This document shows, piece by piece, positions 49,344-59,178 of a DNA stretch of 64,000 nucleotides (positions within the stretch are counted from its first letter, which is position 1; every line of letters starts with the position of its first letter). Position numbers and translations under genes: made by a program. Origin of the DNA: Desulfacinum hydrothermale DSM 13146 (GTDB lineage Bacteria; Desulfobacterota; Syntrophobacteria; Syntrophobacterales; DSM-9756). Location of the stretch: contig NZ_FWXF01000002.1 in the NCBI RefSeq assembly GCF_900176285.1, positions 124,001 through 188,000 of the forward strand. The letters run 5' to 3'. The notes under the pieces were generated by a model. It was not told the DNA's origin, searched no databases, and worked only from the letters and a program-made list of their open reading frames with translations.

Positions 49344-51455
49344 ATGGCAGAGCCCTCTCAGGTCAGTACGGACAATTGGCTGGCGCGCCTTCGTGCCTTC
49401 TCGGAAGGGGACGCCCTCATGGGAATCGGCGTGGTCGTCATTTTGGCGGTCATGCTGCTGCCCATCCCCGGGCCCCTCATGGATGTCCTGCTTGCCACGA
49501 ATATCTCCTTCGGCCTTCTGATCCTGCTCACCACCATCTACACCCAAAAACCCCTGGACTTCGGCATCTTCCCCACGCTTTTACTCATCACCACCCTGTT
49601 TCGGCTGGCGCTGAACGTGGCCAGCACCCGTCTCATCCTCCTTCGCGGCGACATGGGCACGGAAGCCGCCGGGCATGTGATTCAGGCCTTCGGCCAGTTC
49701 GTGGTGGGAGGCAACTACGTCATCGGGTTGGTGATCTTCGTGATCCTGGTGATCGTCAACTTTGTGGTGATCACCAAAGGGACCGAGCGCATCTCGGAAG
49801 TGGCGGCCCGATTCACCTTGGACGCCATGCCCGGAAAGCAGATGAGCATCGACGCCGACCTCAACGCCGGCCTCATCGATGACCAGGAGGCCCGAAGCCG
49901 GCGGGCCGAGATCATGCGGGAAGCGGACTTTTACGGAACCATGGACGGCGCCAGCAAGTTCGTCCGTGGCGACGCCATCGCCGGTATCCTCATCACCCTC
50001 ATCAACATCCTGGGCGGACTGGCCATCGGCGTGCTCCAACGAGACATGGAGGTGGTGGAAGCCCTGAGAACCTACACCCTGCTCACCGTGGGAGACGGAC
50101 TGGTCTCGCAGATCCCCGCCCTCATCATCTCCACCGCAGCCGGCATCCTGGTGAGCCGGGCCGAATTGGACACGGGGATGGGCCGGGCCTTCGGCCGCCA
50201 GCTGGGTCTGAATCCCAAGCCGCTGGCCATCGCCGGGGGCATGCTGGGATGCCTGGGCCTGGTTCCCGGCTTTCCCTTCGTTCCCCTCTTTCTGGTGGGA
50301 GGCGGACTGCTGGGTCTGGCGTACCGGCAGCACCAACGGATCGGAAAAAAAGAGATGGAAGACAAACAGGTGGAGCCCCAGGAAGAAGGAACGGGCGATA
50401 CGGCTTCCCCCGCCCTTCCCCCCCCCTTGGATCTCCTGGAGCTGGAAGTGGGCTACGGGCTCATTCCCCTTGTGGACGGCGACCGCCAATCGGACCTTTT
50501 GGGCCGGATCCGCTCCATCCGCCAGCAACTGGCCCTGGACTACGGCATCGTGGTTCCGTCCCTGCACGTGCGCGACAACCTGCAGCTCAAGCCTTCCGAA
50601 TACCGGCTCCTGCTCAAGGGAAATCCCGTGGCCCGAGCGGAACTCATGCTGGGCCATCACCTGGCCCTGACACCTTCGGATCCGGAAGGCGCCCCCATAG
50701 AGGGAATCCCCACCAAGGATCCCGCTTTCGGGCTGCCGGCCCTGTGGGTGCCCGACAAGAAGAAAGGAGAAGCCGCGCGCGCCGGCCTCACGCTCATCGA
50801 TCTTCCCACGGTCGTGGCCACGCACCTCACCGAGCTGTTCAAAAAGTACGCGGCCCATTTCCTCACCCGCCAGACGGTCCAGCAACTACTGGACATACTG
50901 GCCGAATCCCAGCCCAAGCTCGTGGAGGACCTCACCCCCAACCCGCTTCCCCTGGGTACCGTTCAGAAGGTGCTCCAAAACCTGGTAAGAGAACGTGTCT
51001 CCATCCGAGATCTTCAGACCATCTGCGAGACCCTGGCCGAGCAGGGCGCTGTCACCAAGGACCCGGACATCCTCACCGAATACGTGCGCCAGGCCCTGGC
51101 CAGAACCATTACACGCCCCTACGAATCGGAAGAGGGCCGCCTGCACGTCATCAGCCTCCATCCGGCCACGGAAGAACGACTGGCCCAAAGCATCCAGCGG
51201 ACCGAACACGGCGCCTTTCTTTCCATGGACCCCGAATCCATGCAGCAGCTGGTTCAGGCCACCAGCGTAGAGGTCCAGCGGGCGGCCAATGCGGGCCACC
51301 ACCCGGTCATCCTCACCTCCCCGGTGGTGCGGCGCCACTTGAAAAGGCTTTTGGAACGCTTTTTGCCAGATGTGGTGGTAATCAGTCACAGCGAGCTGGC
51401 CGAGCTGGCCGAAATCCAATCCATCGGCACCATAAAGGTAACCCATGCAGATTAA
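49344..51455 (+). CDS. flhA: Flagellar export protein FlhA
   Basis: Large export-gate protein that receives chaperone-substrate complexes. The 703 residues have about eight membrane helices in the first half with the FHIPEP signature region (RLALNVASTRLILLRG, RFTLDAMPGKQMSIDADLNAG in parts, READFYGTMDGASKFVRGD in parts) and a four-subdomain cytoplasmic C-terminus. The last 11 nt overlap flhF. Confidence 0.98.
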   Translation: MAEPSQVSTDNWLARLRAFSEGDALMGIGVVVILAVMLLPIPGPLMDVLLATNISFGLLILLTTIYTQKPLDFGIFPTLLLITTLFRLALNVASTRLILLRGDMGTEAAGHVIQAFGQFVVGGNYVIGLVIFVILVIVNFVVITKGTERISEVAARFTLDAMPGKQMSIDADLNAGLIDDQEARSRRAEIMREADFYGTMDGASKFVRGDAIAGILITLINILGGLAIGVLQRDMEVVEALRTYTLLTVGDGLVSQIPALIISTAAGILVSRAELDTGMGRAFGRQLGLNPKPLAIAGGMLGCLGLVPGFPFVPLFLVGGGLLGLAYRQHQRIGKKEMEDKQVEPQEEGTGDTASPALPPPLDLLELEVGYGLIPLVDGDRQSDLLGRIRSIRQQLALDYGIVVPSLHVRDNLQLKPSEYRLLLKGNPVARAELMLGHHLALTPSDPEGAPIEGIPTKDPAFGLPALWVPDKKKGEAARAGLTLIDLPTVVATHLTELFKKYAAHFLTRQTVQQLLDILAESQPKLVEDLTPNPLPLGTVQKVLQNLVRERVSIRDLQTICETLAEQGAVTKDPDILTEYVRQALARTITRPYESEEGRLHVISLHPATEERLAQSIQRTEHGAFLSMDPESMQQLVQATSVEVQRAANAGHHPVILTSPVVRRHLKRLLERFLPDVVVISHSELAELAEIQSIGTIKVTHAD

Positions 51456-52533
51456 GACCTTTCAGGCTCCCAGCATGCACGAAGTTCTGGAACAGGTCCG
51501 CCGCGATCTGGGCCCGGACGCCATCCTCTTGGGGAATCGAAAGGTCCCCGGACCGGACGGTTCCTCCTGGGTGGAAATCTCGGCGGCCTTGGAACGCCCC
51601 GGAAAGCCCCCCGCAAGCCCCGAGGCCGCCCCGGTCCAGCACCCCGGCTTACCGGAGGTCCAGGACCAACTGGAGGACATCCGGGGCATGCTCTCCTTGC
51701 TCTTTTCCTCCAGGGATGCCTTTGCCCGGCTTCAACTCAATCCCACCGCCCTGGACTTCTTCCAGCAGATGCTGCTGCGCGGGCTGGACGAAAAGAACGC
51801 CTTCCAGATCTTTCGCAGTCTCTTCCAGGAAACGGACACTTCGCCGGCGTCAAAGCGCCAAGTCTTCGACGCTTTCCGAAGTCATATTTCTGACAAGATC
51901 CGGTTTCAGGACCCCTTCGAGGCCCTGGAGCCAAACGGGGAGGGCCCAGCGCTCTTCACCTTTGTGGGACCCACGGGGGTGGGCAAGACCACCACGCTGG
52001 CCAAGCTGGCCGCTTATCTGAAGTACAAGCGTCGGCTCAAGGTGGGCTTGATTTCTTTGGATACCTACCGGATCGGCGCCCTGGATCAGCTGCGGACCTA
52101 CGCAGACATTCTGGAAATGCCCCTGGAGGTGGCCCAATGCCGGGAATCCCTGGAAAAGGCCTGCAGGGGCATGGGCGAGTGCCGGGTCCTTCTGGTGGAC
52201 ACCATCGGTCGCAACTACCTGGAGGCCCGCTATGTGGAAGATCTTCAGGCGGTCTTTCCCAAAGACTGCGGAGCCCATCATCTCTTGGTACTCAGCGCCA
52301 CCTCGAAGGATGAGGACATCAAAAACGTGATCCGACGGTTTCGGTCCCTGTCGGTGGAGAGCCTGATCTTTACGAAGATCGACGAGACGCTGACCCCTGG
52401 TTCCATCGTCAACCCGCTGCTCCGGTACGGGTATCCACTCTCCTTTCTGGGGATCGGTCAACGGGTTCCGGAAGATCTGGTCAGAGCCACACCGCAGCGC
52501 ATCATGAGCTTTTTCTTTCCACGTGGTCGGTAG
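51445..52533 (+). CDS. flhF: Flagellar placement GTPase FlhF
   Basis: SRP-type GTPase that marks the cell pole where the flagellum is built. The 362 residues have the B-domain start MQIKTFQAPSMHEVLEQVRR, a linker, an N domain and the G domain: G1 GPTGVGKT (175-182), GLISLDTYRIGALDQL, VDTIGRN and TKIDET. Its presence with fleN implies control of flagellar number and position, as in polarly flagellated species. Confidence 0.95.
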   Translation: MQIKTFQAPSMHEVLEQVRRDLGPDAILLGNRKVPGPDGSSWVEISAALERPGKPPASPEAAPVQHPGLPEVQDQLEDIRGMLSLLFSSRDAFARLQLNPTALDFFQQMLLRGLDEKNAFQIFRSLFQETDTSPASKRQVFDAFRSHISDKIRFQDPFEALEPNGEGPALFTFVGPTGVGKTTTLAKLAAYLKYKRRLKVGLISLDTYRIGALDQLRTYADILEMPLEVAQCRESLEKACRGMGECRVLLVDTIGRNYLEARYVEDLQAVFPKDCGAHHLLVLSATSKDEDIKNVIRRFRSLSVESLIFTKIDETLTPGSIVNPLLRYGYPLSFLGIGQRVPEDLVRATPQRIMSFFFPRGR

Positions 52534-52552
52534 TTGGATGGAAGGGAGCACT

Positions 52553-53432
<880 letters not shown>

Positions 53433-53440
<8 letters not shown>

Positions 53441-54260
53441 CACGGCGGAGATATCCATGAACGTGAAAACATCAGCCGCCACCTGCGGGCCTGATCTGAG
53501 CCCCGTCCTTTCCCACCTGGGATGCGCCACACGAGAAGAGGCCATCCTCAAGTATTACGACCTGGTCAAGTACACGGCCTACCGCCTGGCGGCGCGCCTC
53601 CCGGACAACGTGTGTGTGGACGACTTGTTCAATGCGGGCGTCATCGGCCTGATGGATGCGTTGGACAAGTTCGACCCGGCCCAGTCCGTCTCCTTTGAAA
53701 ATTACGCCAAGATTCGAATCCGAGGCGCGATGCTGGACGAAATTCGATCCTTGGACTGGGTGCCGCGGTCCCTGCGCCAAAAGAGCGCGGAGCTGGAAAA
53801 GACCTGTGCCAATCTGGAGCAGAGACTGGGACGGTTCCCCGAAGACGAGGAGATCGCCCGGGAGATGGCCATCAGCCTGGACGAATACCACCAGCTGCTG
53901 GACAGCCTGAAGGGCATCTCCTTTCTGCCGGAAGATCTGAACGAATACATCTCGGAAAACCGCGAAGCCGCCCATCTGGCGACGGCCCCGGACGAGGTCT
54001 TCAACCAGATCCACCGCTCGGAGCTGCAAAAGATCGTGGCCGAATGCATCGAGGGCCTGACCGAAAAGGAAAAGGTCGTTCTTTCCCTGTACTACTTTGA
54101 AGAACTCACCATGAAGGAAGTGGGGGCGGTCATGGGCTACACGGAATCGCGCATCTCACAGATCCACACCAAGGCCATCCTGAAGCTCAGGACCCGCTTG
54201 TCCAAAAGACTCAAGGAAGAGGACCTGCCGAGAAACCTCTCCGGCAATCTGAACCGCTGA
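53433..54260 (+). CDS. fliA: Sigma-28 factor FliA
   Basis: Sigma factor for late flagellar genes. The 275 residues have region 2 (LAARLPDNVCVDDLFNAGVIGLMDALDKFDP in parts; FENYAKIRIRGAMLDEIRSLDWVPRS in parts, with the diagnostic RGAMLDE and DWVPRSLR), region 3 and region 4 (LTEKEKVVLSLYYFEELTMKE, SRISQIHTKAI in parts). The first ATG is at 53433. A second at 53457 has a better-spaced GGAG and may be the real start. The anti-sigma gene flgM is not in the window. Confidence 0.96.
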
Positions 54261-54332
54261 ACAGGGGCAAGCGGGAGATCCAGGCGGAAGAAAGGTTCGC
54301 CCCCAAACGCCAGCCTATGACAGGGGAAAAGA

Positions 54333-55031
54333 GTGGCACCGGAAACGACTCAAGCTCAAACGACACGTCAAGGGCCCCAGACGCCTCCCGACGAGGAGAC
54401 GATCTTCGTGGTGGAACAGGAAAAGTCGGAAGGACTGGCTTCTCTCTTTTCCTCTCTGGAAGAAACGCCGGAAGAAGCCCCTTCCGATCCCACCCCCGAG
54501 GATGCAGAAAAAGAGTCGGCTTCTGAAAAAATCCCGACCGATGACGAGCCCGCCGAGCCAACGAGTCCAGCTCCAAACCCTTCGCGCAAGATCCTGGGAG
54601 CGACGATCGCTGTCGTCGCTCTGGTCATGGCCATGGGCTTTTGGATCTTCCTGAGATCCCCAGAGCAGCAGCCTGCGGCCGCTTTCCGGGAACCACGAGG
54701 CGTCCAGCGGATCACCCAACCCGTCTCCGTTCCCGAATACCAAGAGGACATCCGGTTCTTTTTTCCGGCCCAATCGGCCCAAAGGACGGATTTGTTGAGC
54801 CTGACGGTTCGAATCCGCCTCGTGGGCCCCAGGGCCCCCGAGCTCTTCAAGGACCTTTCCATCCCGCTGCGCCGGGAAATCTACCACTATCTCAGCAAAC
54901 AGAGCCCGGAAAAGAATGCTCACAGGGACTGGAGCCGGATTGTGGAAGGGCCCTTGCTCGACCTTCTCCGGGATCGCTTCTCCACGATGAAGATCGCTTC
55001 CCTGGAACTGGTGGATCTGCAAAGAATCTAG
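54333..55031 (+). CDS. FliL-like second paralogue, single-pass membrane protein
   Basis: A 232-residue protein with a long acidic, Pro/Glu/Thr-rich cytoplasmic N-terminus (about 1-83), one membrane helix (about 86-107) and a periplasmic domain of about 120 residues. The end (LSLTVRIRLVGPRAPELFKDL, then a helix PLRREIYHYLSKQS and a final strand) follows the topology of the FliL C-terminal domain, but without its clear motifs. The start is a GTG at 54333 with AGGGG upstream. It follows fliA by 72 nt in the same operon, next to a DUF2802-like gene, so a basal-body or stator role is likely. Confidence 0.55.
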   Translation: MAPETTQAQTTRQGPQTPPDEETIFVVEQEKSEGLASLFSSLEETPEEAPSDPTPEDAEKESASEKIPTDDEPAEPTSPAPNPSRKILGATIAVVALVMAMGFWIFLRSPEQQPAAAFREPRGVQRITQPVSVPEYQEDIRFFFPAQSAQRTDLLSLTVRIRLVGPRAPELFKDLSIPLRREIYHYLSKQSPEKNAHRDWSRIVEGPLLDLLRDRFSTMKIASLELVDLQRI

Positions 55032-55057
55032 AAAACACGCTGGAAGAGGCTCCTCAG

Positions 55058-55549
55058 GTGGAATCGTTTTGGACCCAGATGGATTGGCACACCGGCCTTC
55101 AACTCCTGATCGACCTTGTCCTGGTCGCCCTGCTGGCAGGCCTGTTCCTGTCCCGCCGACGCGGCGGATCCGAGGAAGAACTCCGTTCCCTTCTGGGAAC
55201 CTTTGAGGGGATCGTTTCCGAAACCAAAACCCTGGCCGACGAATTCGAAAAGAACCTTCAGCAACGGGCTGAGCTCATCCAGCACATCCTGGGACTTCTC
55301 GATGAAAAGCTGGAAAAGGCCAAAGACACCCTCGACCGGCTGGACACGAAGCCCGGACGGACTGAATCCAGACCGGCCCCGCCCTCGCAACGGAAAGATA
55401 CGGCCTCCATCCTTCGACTTGCCCGCTCGGGACTGTCCGCCGAAGAGATCGCCCTGGCCACCCAACGGCCCGTGGGGGAGGTGGAACTGATCCTCAGCCT
55501 GGACAGGCTGGCCCGCCCCAGGGATCCACAAGGGGCCAAGAAACCTTGA
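55058..55549 (+). CDS. DUF2802-like single-pass protein
   Basis: A 163-residue protein with a membrane helix near the N-terminus (about 14-31), a coiled-coil stretch (about 45-90) and a C-terminal helix-turn-helix-like segment SILRLARSGLSAEEIALATQ with VGEVELILSL. This is the layout of DUF2802 proteins found in gammaproteobacterial flagellar clusters after fliA-region genes. Function is unknown. The GTG at 55058 has AAGAGG eight bases upstream; an ATG at 55079 is the alternative. It closes the motA operon. Confidence 0.6.
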   Translation: MESFWTQMDWHTGLQLLIDLVLVALLAGLFLSRRRGGSEEELRSLLGTFEGIVSETKTLADEFEKNLQQRAELIQHILGLLDEKLEKAKDTLDRLDTKPGRTESRPAPPSQRKDTASILRLARSGLSAEEIALATQRPVGEVELILSLDRLARPRDPQGAKKP

Positions 55550-55725
55550 GTCCATCCCCGTTTCTCCCAGAGGGGCCACAGGATAACACTCCGCCCCCGC
55601 CTTAGCGTGGCAAGGTTCGCTCCCGGGACCATCCGCCGCTTGAAAAGATCTTCCCCAGCACCGGTGGAGACCGCCGGCACTCGCCTGCCCACCGAGTGGA
55701 TCGACGCCATGGTCCCAACACGGAA

Positions 55726-55751
55726 AAATGTGCCCAGTTCGGGGCACATTT
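55726..55751. terminator. Hairpin between DUF2802-like gene and flgF
   Basis: AAATGTGCCC pairs perfectly with GGGCACATTT around a six-base loop. The A-run at 55724-55728 gives a T-run only on the minus strand, while on the plus strand the T residues belong to the stem, so it can act as a weak two-way terminator. Confidence 0.55.
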
Positions 55752-55828
55752 GACCGCTCGCAACCGCCCCGGCGTGGCGCCATCCCGCCCAGACCCAAAT
55801 GTTCTGGGGCAGCCAGGGTCTCTGAACC

Positions 55829-55844
55829 TGGCACTTCCATTGCT
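55829..55844 (+). promoter_or_regulatory. Sigma-54 promoter of flgF operon
   Basis: TGGCACTTCCATTGCT matches TGGCAC-N5-TTGCW exactly, with GG and GC 10 nt apart, 28 bp upstream of flgF. Confidence 0.88.
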
Positions 55845-55871
55845 ACAAGACCCTGTTGAAAGGAGTGCCCT

Positions 55872-56549
55872 ATGCGATTGAGTCCCTATACCGCAGTGCT
55901 GGGTGCCATTCAGGAAGGGAAGAAGATGGATGTGGTGGCCAACAACCTGGCCAACGCCGCCACCCCCGGCTACCGGAAGGAAGCCGCGCGTTTCAGCCAA
56001 TTCATGGAAATGGAGACCTACACGAAAACGGACCCGGGCCCCATACACCGCACCGGCAATCCCTGGGACATCGCCATCCGTGGCCGAGGCTATCTGCGGG
56101 TCCAGACCGACAAGGGTGAGCGTTACACACGTGCCGGAAATTTGACGGTCAACGACCAGGGACAGCTGGTCACCCAAGACGGATGGCCGGTCCTGGGGCA
56201 AGGGGGAGTGATCGAACTCACGGGAACCGATTTCCGCGTGGACCCCACCGGTCAAGTCTATGACGGGGAAGAAGCCGTGGACATGCTGGACGTGGTGATC
56301 TTTCCCCCAGGAACCCAGCTGCGCCACGAAGGCTCCAACCTGCTGGTGCCGACCCAGGCGGGGGCGGTGCCCATGCCCGCGGCGGATTACGAAGTGGAAC
56401 AGGGTGCGTTGGAAGGGGCCAATTTCTCCGTTGTGGAAGAGATGACCCACATGATCGAGACTTCGCGCGTCTATGAGACGTGCCAAAAAATTGCCAAGGC
56501 AAGTTTCGAAGAGGACAAGCAGATCATCTCGCAATTGGGTAAGGCCTAG
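55872..56549 (+). CDS. flgF: Flagellar rod protein FlgF
   Basis: Proximal rod subunit, 225 residues. It has the N-terminal helix with MDVVANNLANAATPGYRKEA (in parts), WDIAIRGRGYLRVQT, YTRAGNLTVNDQGQLVTQDG in parts and the C-terminal VVEEMTHMIETSRVYE. The ATG at 55872 has AAAGGAG upstream. It precedes flgG by 17 nt. Confidence 0.94.
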   Translation: MRLSPYTAVLGAIQEGKKMDVVANNLANAATPGYRKEAARFSQFMEMETYTKTDPGPIHRTGNPWDIAIRGRGYLRVQTDKGERYTRAGNLTVNDQGQLVTQDGWPVLGQGGVIELTGTDFRVDPTGQVYDGEEAVDMLDVVIFPPGTQLRHEGSNLLVPTQAGAVPMPAADYEVEQGALEGANFSVVEEMTHMIETSRVYETCQKIAKASFEEDKQIISQLGKA

Positions 56550-56566
56550 ACGAGGAGACAGAAGCC

Positions 56567-57349
56567 ATGATGCGAAGTCTTTGGACCGCGGCCACCGGCA
56601 TGGAAGCCCAACAAATGAACATGGACGTGGTGGCGCACAACCTGGCCAACGCCAACACCACGGCCTTCAAGCGCAGCCGTGCCAACTTCGAGGATCTCAT
56701 GTACCAGAACATCATTCCCCCGGGGGCGGAAACGGGAGCCAACGGTCAGATCCCCGCGGGCATCCAGATCGGCATGGGGGTCAAGACCGCTTCCGTGGAG
56801 AAGATCTTCACCCAGGGGAATTTTACGGAAACGGGCAACCAGCTGGATTTGGCCATTGAAGGAAAGGGCTTTTTCCGCGTTGTTCGCGGTACCGAGGAGG
56901 TGTACACGCGGGCGGGCGCCTTCAAACTGGACAGTGAAGGCTACATCGTGGACGCGGAAGGCAACAGACTTCAGCCGGAAATCAGCATTCCCCGCGATGC
57001 GGTCACCGTCAACATCGATTCCCAAGGGACTTTGAACGCCCTCGATGCCAACGGCAACGTTTTGACCTCCGGAACCATCACGCTCTACGATTTCCCCAAT
57101 CCCGCGGGTCTCCTCAGCCTTGGCAAGAATTACTTCGCCCCCACCGAGGCCTCCGGGGATGCGGTGGAGGGCCAGCCCGGAACGGAAGGGTTCGGCACCC
57201 TGCTCCAGGGCTTTTTGGAAAGCGCCAATATCAACGTGGTGGAAGAGATGGTCAACATGATCGCCGGGCAGAGGGCCTACGAAGCCAATTCCAAGGTCAT
57301 CCGCACGGCGGACGAAATGCTTCGGATCGCCAACAGTGTGGTCAGCTAG
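56567..57349 (+). CDS. flgG: Flagellar distal rod protein FlgG
   Basis: Distal rod subunit of 260 residues, the usual length. It shows RSLWTAATGMEAQQMNMDVV, NANTTAFKRSRANFEDLMYQ, DLAIEGKGFFRV and the end NVVEEMVNMIAGQRAYEANS. The ATG has GAGGAGAC upstream. Confidence 0.98.
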   Translation: MMRSLWTAATGMEAQQMNMDVVAHNLANANTTAFKRSRANFEDLMYQNIIPPGAETGANGQIPAGIQIGMGVKTASVEKIFTQGNFTETGNQLDLAIEGKGFFRVVRGTEEVYTRAGAFKLDSEGYIVDAEGNRLQPEISIPRDAVTVNIDSQGTLNALDANGNVLTSGTITLYDFPNPAGLLSLGKNYFAPTEASGDAVEGQPGTEGFGTLLQGFLESANINVVEEMVNMIAGQRAYEANSKVIRTADEMLRIANSVVS

Positions 57350-57359
57350 GGGTGAGTCG

Positions 57360-58394
57360 ATGTTCATGAGGTTCCCGAGGGGCATGGCGATGGGTTGCGG
57401 AAAGGCGCTCCTGGCGTTTTGTGTGGTGCTGTGGGGCTGGGGGCTTACTCCACCGGCCTGGGGGGCAGCGCTCGGACCGTGCCCCCAAGAGATCCACTTT
57501 CGCCAGGTCGTGGAGGTGGCGAACGACACCATCACCCTGGCCGATCTGCTGGCCCAACCGGACTCTTTACCGTCATCATGGCGGGCCATCTTCCGTTCCA
57601 TTGAGCTGGGGCCCACCCCTCCTTTGGGAACACAGCGATTCATCCGAGCTGAGAACCTGCGCGCCTACATGGTCAAGTTCCTGCGTTCTCGGGGAGTGGA
57701 CCCCGAGTCCACGCTTCTGGTTTTGCCCGATCGGCTGACCATTCAACGAGCTGCAATCTACGTGGAAGACCGGCAAATCCAGCAGATGGTCACGGCCTTC
57801 ATTCGCACCCATGCCCCCTGGGATCCTTCGGAGATGGAAATCCGGGACATCACCTTTTCGGGCTTGCCCATGCTGCCTGCCGGCTCTTTGACTCACCAGA
57901 TAGAAGCCCGGAGCGGCGAGACTTTCTTAGGACACGTGAATCTTTCCATTCATTTCTTCCTGGACGGCAAGAAGGTCCGCACCCTCAAGGCGGCGGCCGA
58001 AGTGGTCCTCAAAAAGAGGGTGCTACATGCCGCACGGCCGCTGAAGCGGGGTGAGATCATCAGCCCGGATGATGTGGAGATGCGCGAGATCGAAATCAGC
58101 GATCCGTCACGATCCTACGTCTTCCAAGTCTCTCAAGCCGTGGGGAAGCGACTGGTACACGCCGTTTCCATGGGAGAACCCCTGGAGTTGACCTCCCTGG
58201 ACAAGCCCCTGCTGGTGCGGCGCGGCAAGACCGTCACCATCGTGTACCAGACGCCCGGGATTATGCTGACCGCCAGGGGGAAGGCCAAGGAAGCCGGCGG
58301 ACATGGAGATTGGATTCGGATCGTGAACTTGGATTCGGACAAGGTTCTCAAAGGCCAAGTGCTCGATGAGAACACCGTGCGGGTGCCCCGCTGA
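57360..58394 (+). CDS. flgA: P-ring assembly chaperone FlgA
   Basis: Periplasmic chaperone for FlgI. The 344 residues have a signal peptide (ending near PPAWGA), a middle domain and a C-terminal SAF/FlgA region (LHAARPLKRGEIISPDDVEM, VGKRLVHAVSMGEPL, VTIVYQTPGIMLTARGKA). The ATG at 57360 lies 10 nt after flgG; Met codons two and eight residues downstream are alternatives. Confidence 0.92.
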   Translation: MFMRFPRGMAMGCGKALLAFCVVLWGWGLTPPAWGAALGPCPQEIHFRQVVEVANDTITLADLLAQPDSLPSSWRAIFRSIELGPTPPLGTQRFIRAENLRAYMVKFLRSRGVDPESTLLVLPDRLTIQRAAIYVEDRQIQQMVTAFIRTHAPWDPSEMEIRDITFSGLPMLPAGSLTHQIEARSGETFLGHVNLSIHFFLDGKKVRTLKAAAEVVLKKRVLHAARPLKRGEIISPDDVEMREIEISDPSRSYVFQVSQAVGKRLVHAVSMGEPLELTSLDKPLLVRRGKTVTIVYQTPGIMLTARGKAKEAGGHGDWIRIVNLDSDKVLKGQVLDENTVRVPR

Positions 58395-58416
58395 CCCCAG
58401 AGGGAGCGCGTCACAA

Positions 58417-59160
58417 ATGATCACCAAGGGACCATTCAAGACGAAGATAAAACCACAAGCCACGACTGCCTGCCTGCTGCTGGTCTCTTTGATCTGGGCC
58501 CTGGCGGGCTGTGCCACGTCGGGAAAGCCGGCCTCCGTGGCCGCCACGTCCCCGCCCCCCCAGCCCACCACCATTGAGCCGGCACATCCACCGGCACCCC
58601 CGGCCTCTCGGACCGGATCGTTGTGGTCGGCCCGAAACGATTCCCTCTTCCGGGACATCAAGGCCCACCGCATCGGGGACATCGTCACCATCATGGTGAG
58701 TGAACAATCGGAAGCGAGCAAAAAGGCCACAACGAAGACCAGTCGGTCCAAGGAATTGAGCGGAACGGGCAACTTCCTCGGTCTGGGCACGACGACCAAG
58801 ACGCTTCTACGGCCCCTCAACAAGACCGGCTACGGCTTCACCTTCGACAACACCTTCACGGGCAAGGGCAGCACCGAGAAGACCAATTCCATGACCGCCT
58901 ACATGACCGCCACGGTCACGGACATCCTTCCCAACGGCAACTTGGTGATCCGGGGCTCCCGCTGGACGCGGGTCAACGACGAGATGCAGCAGATCATCCT
59001 GGAAGGGGTCATCCGGCCCATGGACATCACCCGGGACAACACCATCCTGTCGCAGAACATCGCGGAAGCAAAGATCTTTTTCGTGGGCAAAGGGCCTGTG
59101 ACCAACCATCAGAAGCCCGGCTTGCTCGGGCAGCTGCTGGACATCCTGCTCCCGTTCTAA
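58417..59160 (+). CDS. flgH: Flagellar L-ring lipoprotein FlgH
   Basis: Outer-membrane ring protein, 247 residues. Lipobox LAGC near residue 32, Pro-rich linker, then SLWSARNDSLFRDIKAHRIG, DIVTIMVSEQSEASKKATT, GKGSTEKTNSMTAYMTATV in parts and the end IFFVGKGPVTNHQKPGLL. The ATG at 58417 is 22 nt after flgA. Confidence 0.96.
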   Translation: MITKGPFKTKIKPQATTACLLLVSLIWALAGCATSGKPASVAATSPPPQPTTIEPAHPPAPPASRTGSLWSARNDSLFRDIKAHRIGDIVTIMVSEQSEASKKATTKTSRSKELSGTGNFLGLGTTTKTLLRPLNKTGYGFTFDNTFTGKGSTEKTNSMTAYMTATVTDILPNGNLVIRGSRWTRVNDEMQQIILEGVIRPMDITRDNTILSQNIAEAKIFFVGKGPVTNHQKPGLLGQLLDILLPF

Positions 59161-59178
59161 AAGGAGGCGTTTGAGACC

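Larger units (their letters stand above)
55550..55871. other. 322-bp gap before flgF
   Basis: No supported gene. It holds a 10-bp hairpin (55726-55751) and the flgF sigma-54 promoter (55829-55844). No GTCA-N6-TGAC site was found here. Confidence 0.5.

Noticed and set aside
51881-51896. A sixth GTCA-N6-TGAC palindrome (GTCATATTTCTGACAA), 14/16 identical to the flgB site 1
   Set aside because: It lies inside the flhF coding sequence with no promoter recognised nearby; one such match per 65 kb is expected by chance. Worth including in a genome scan but not called as a site.
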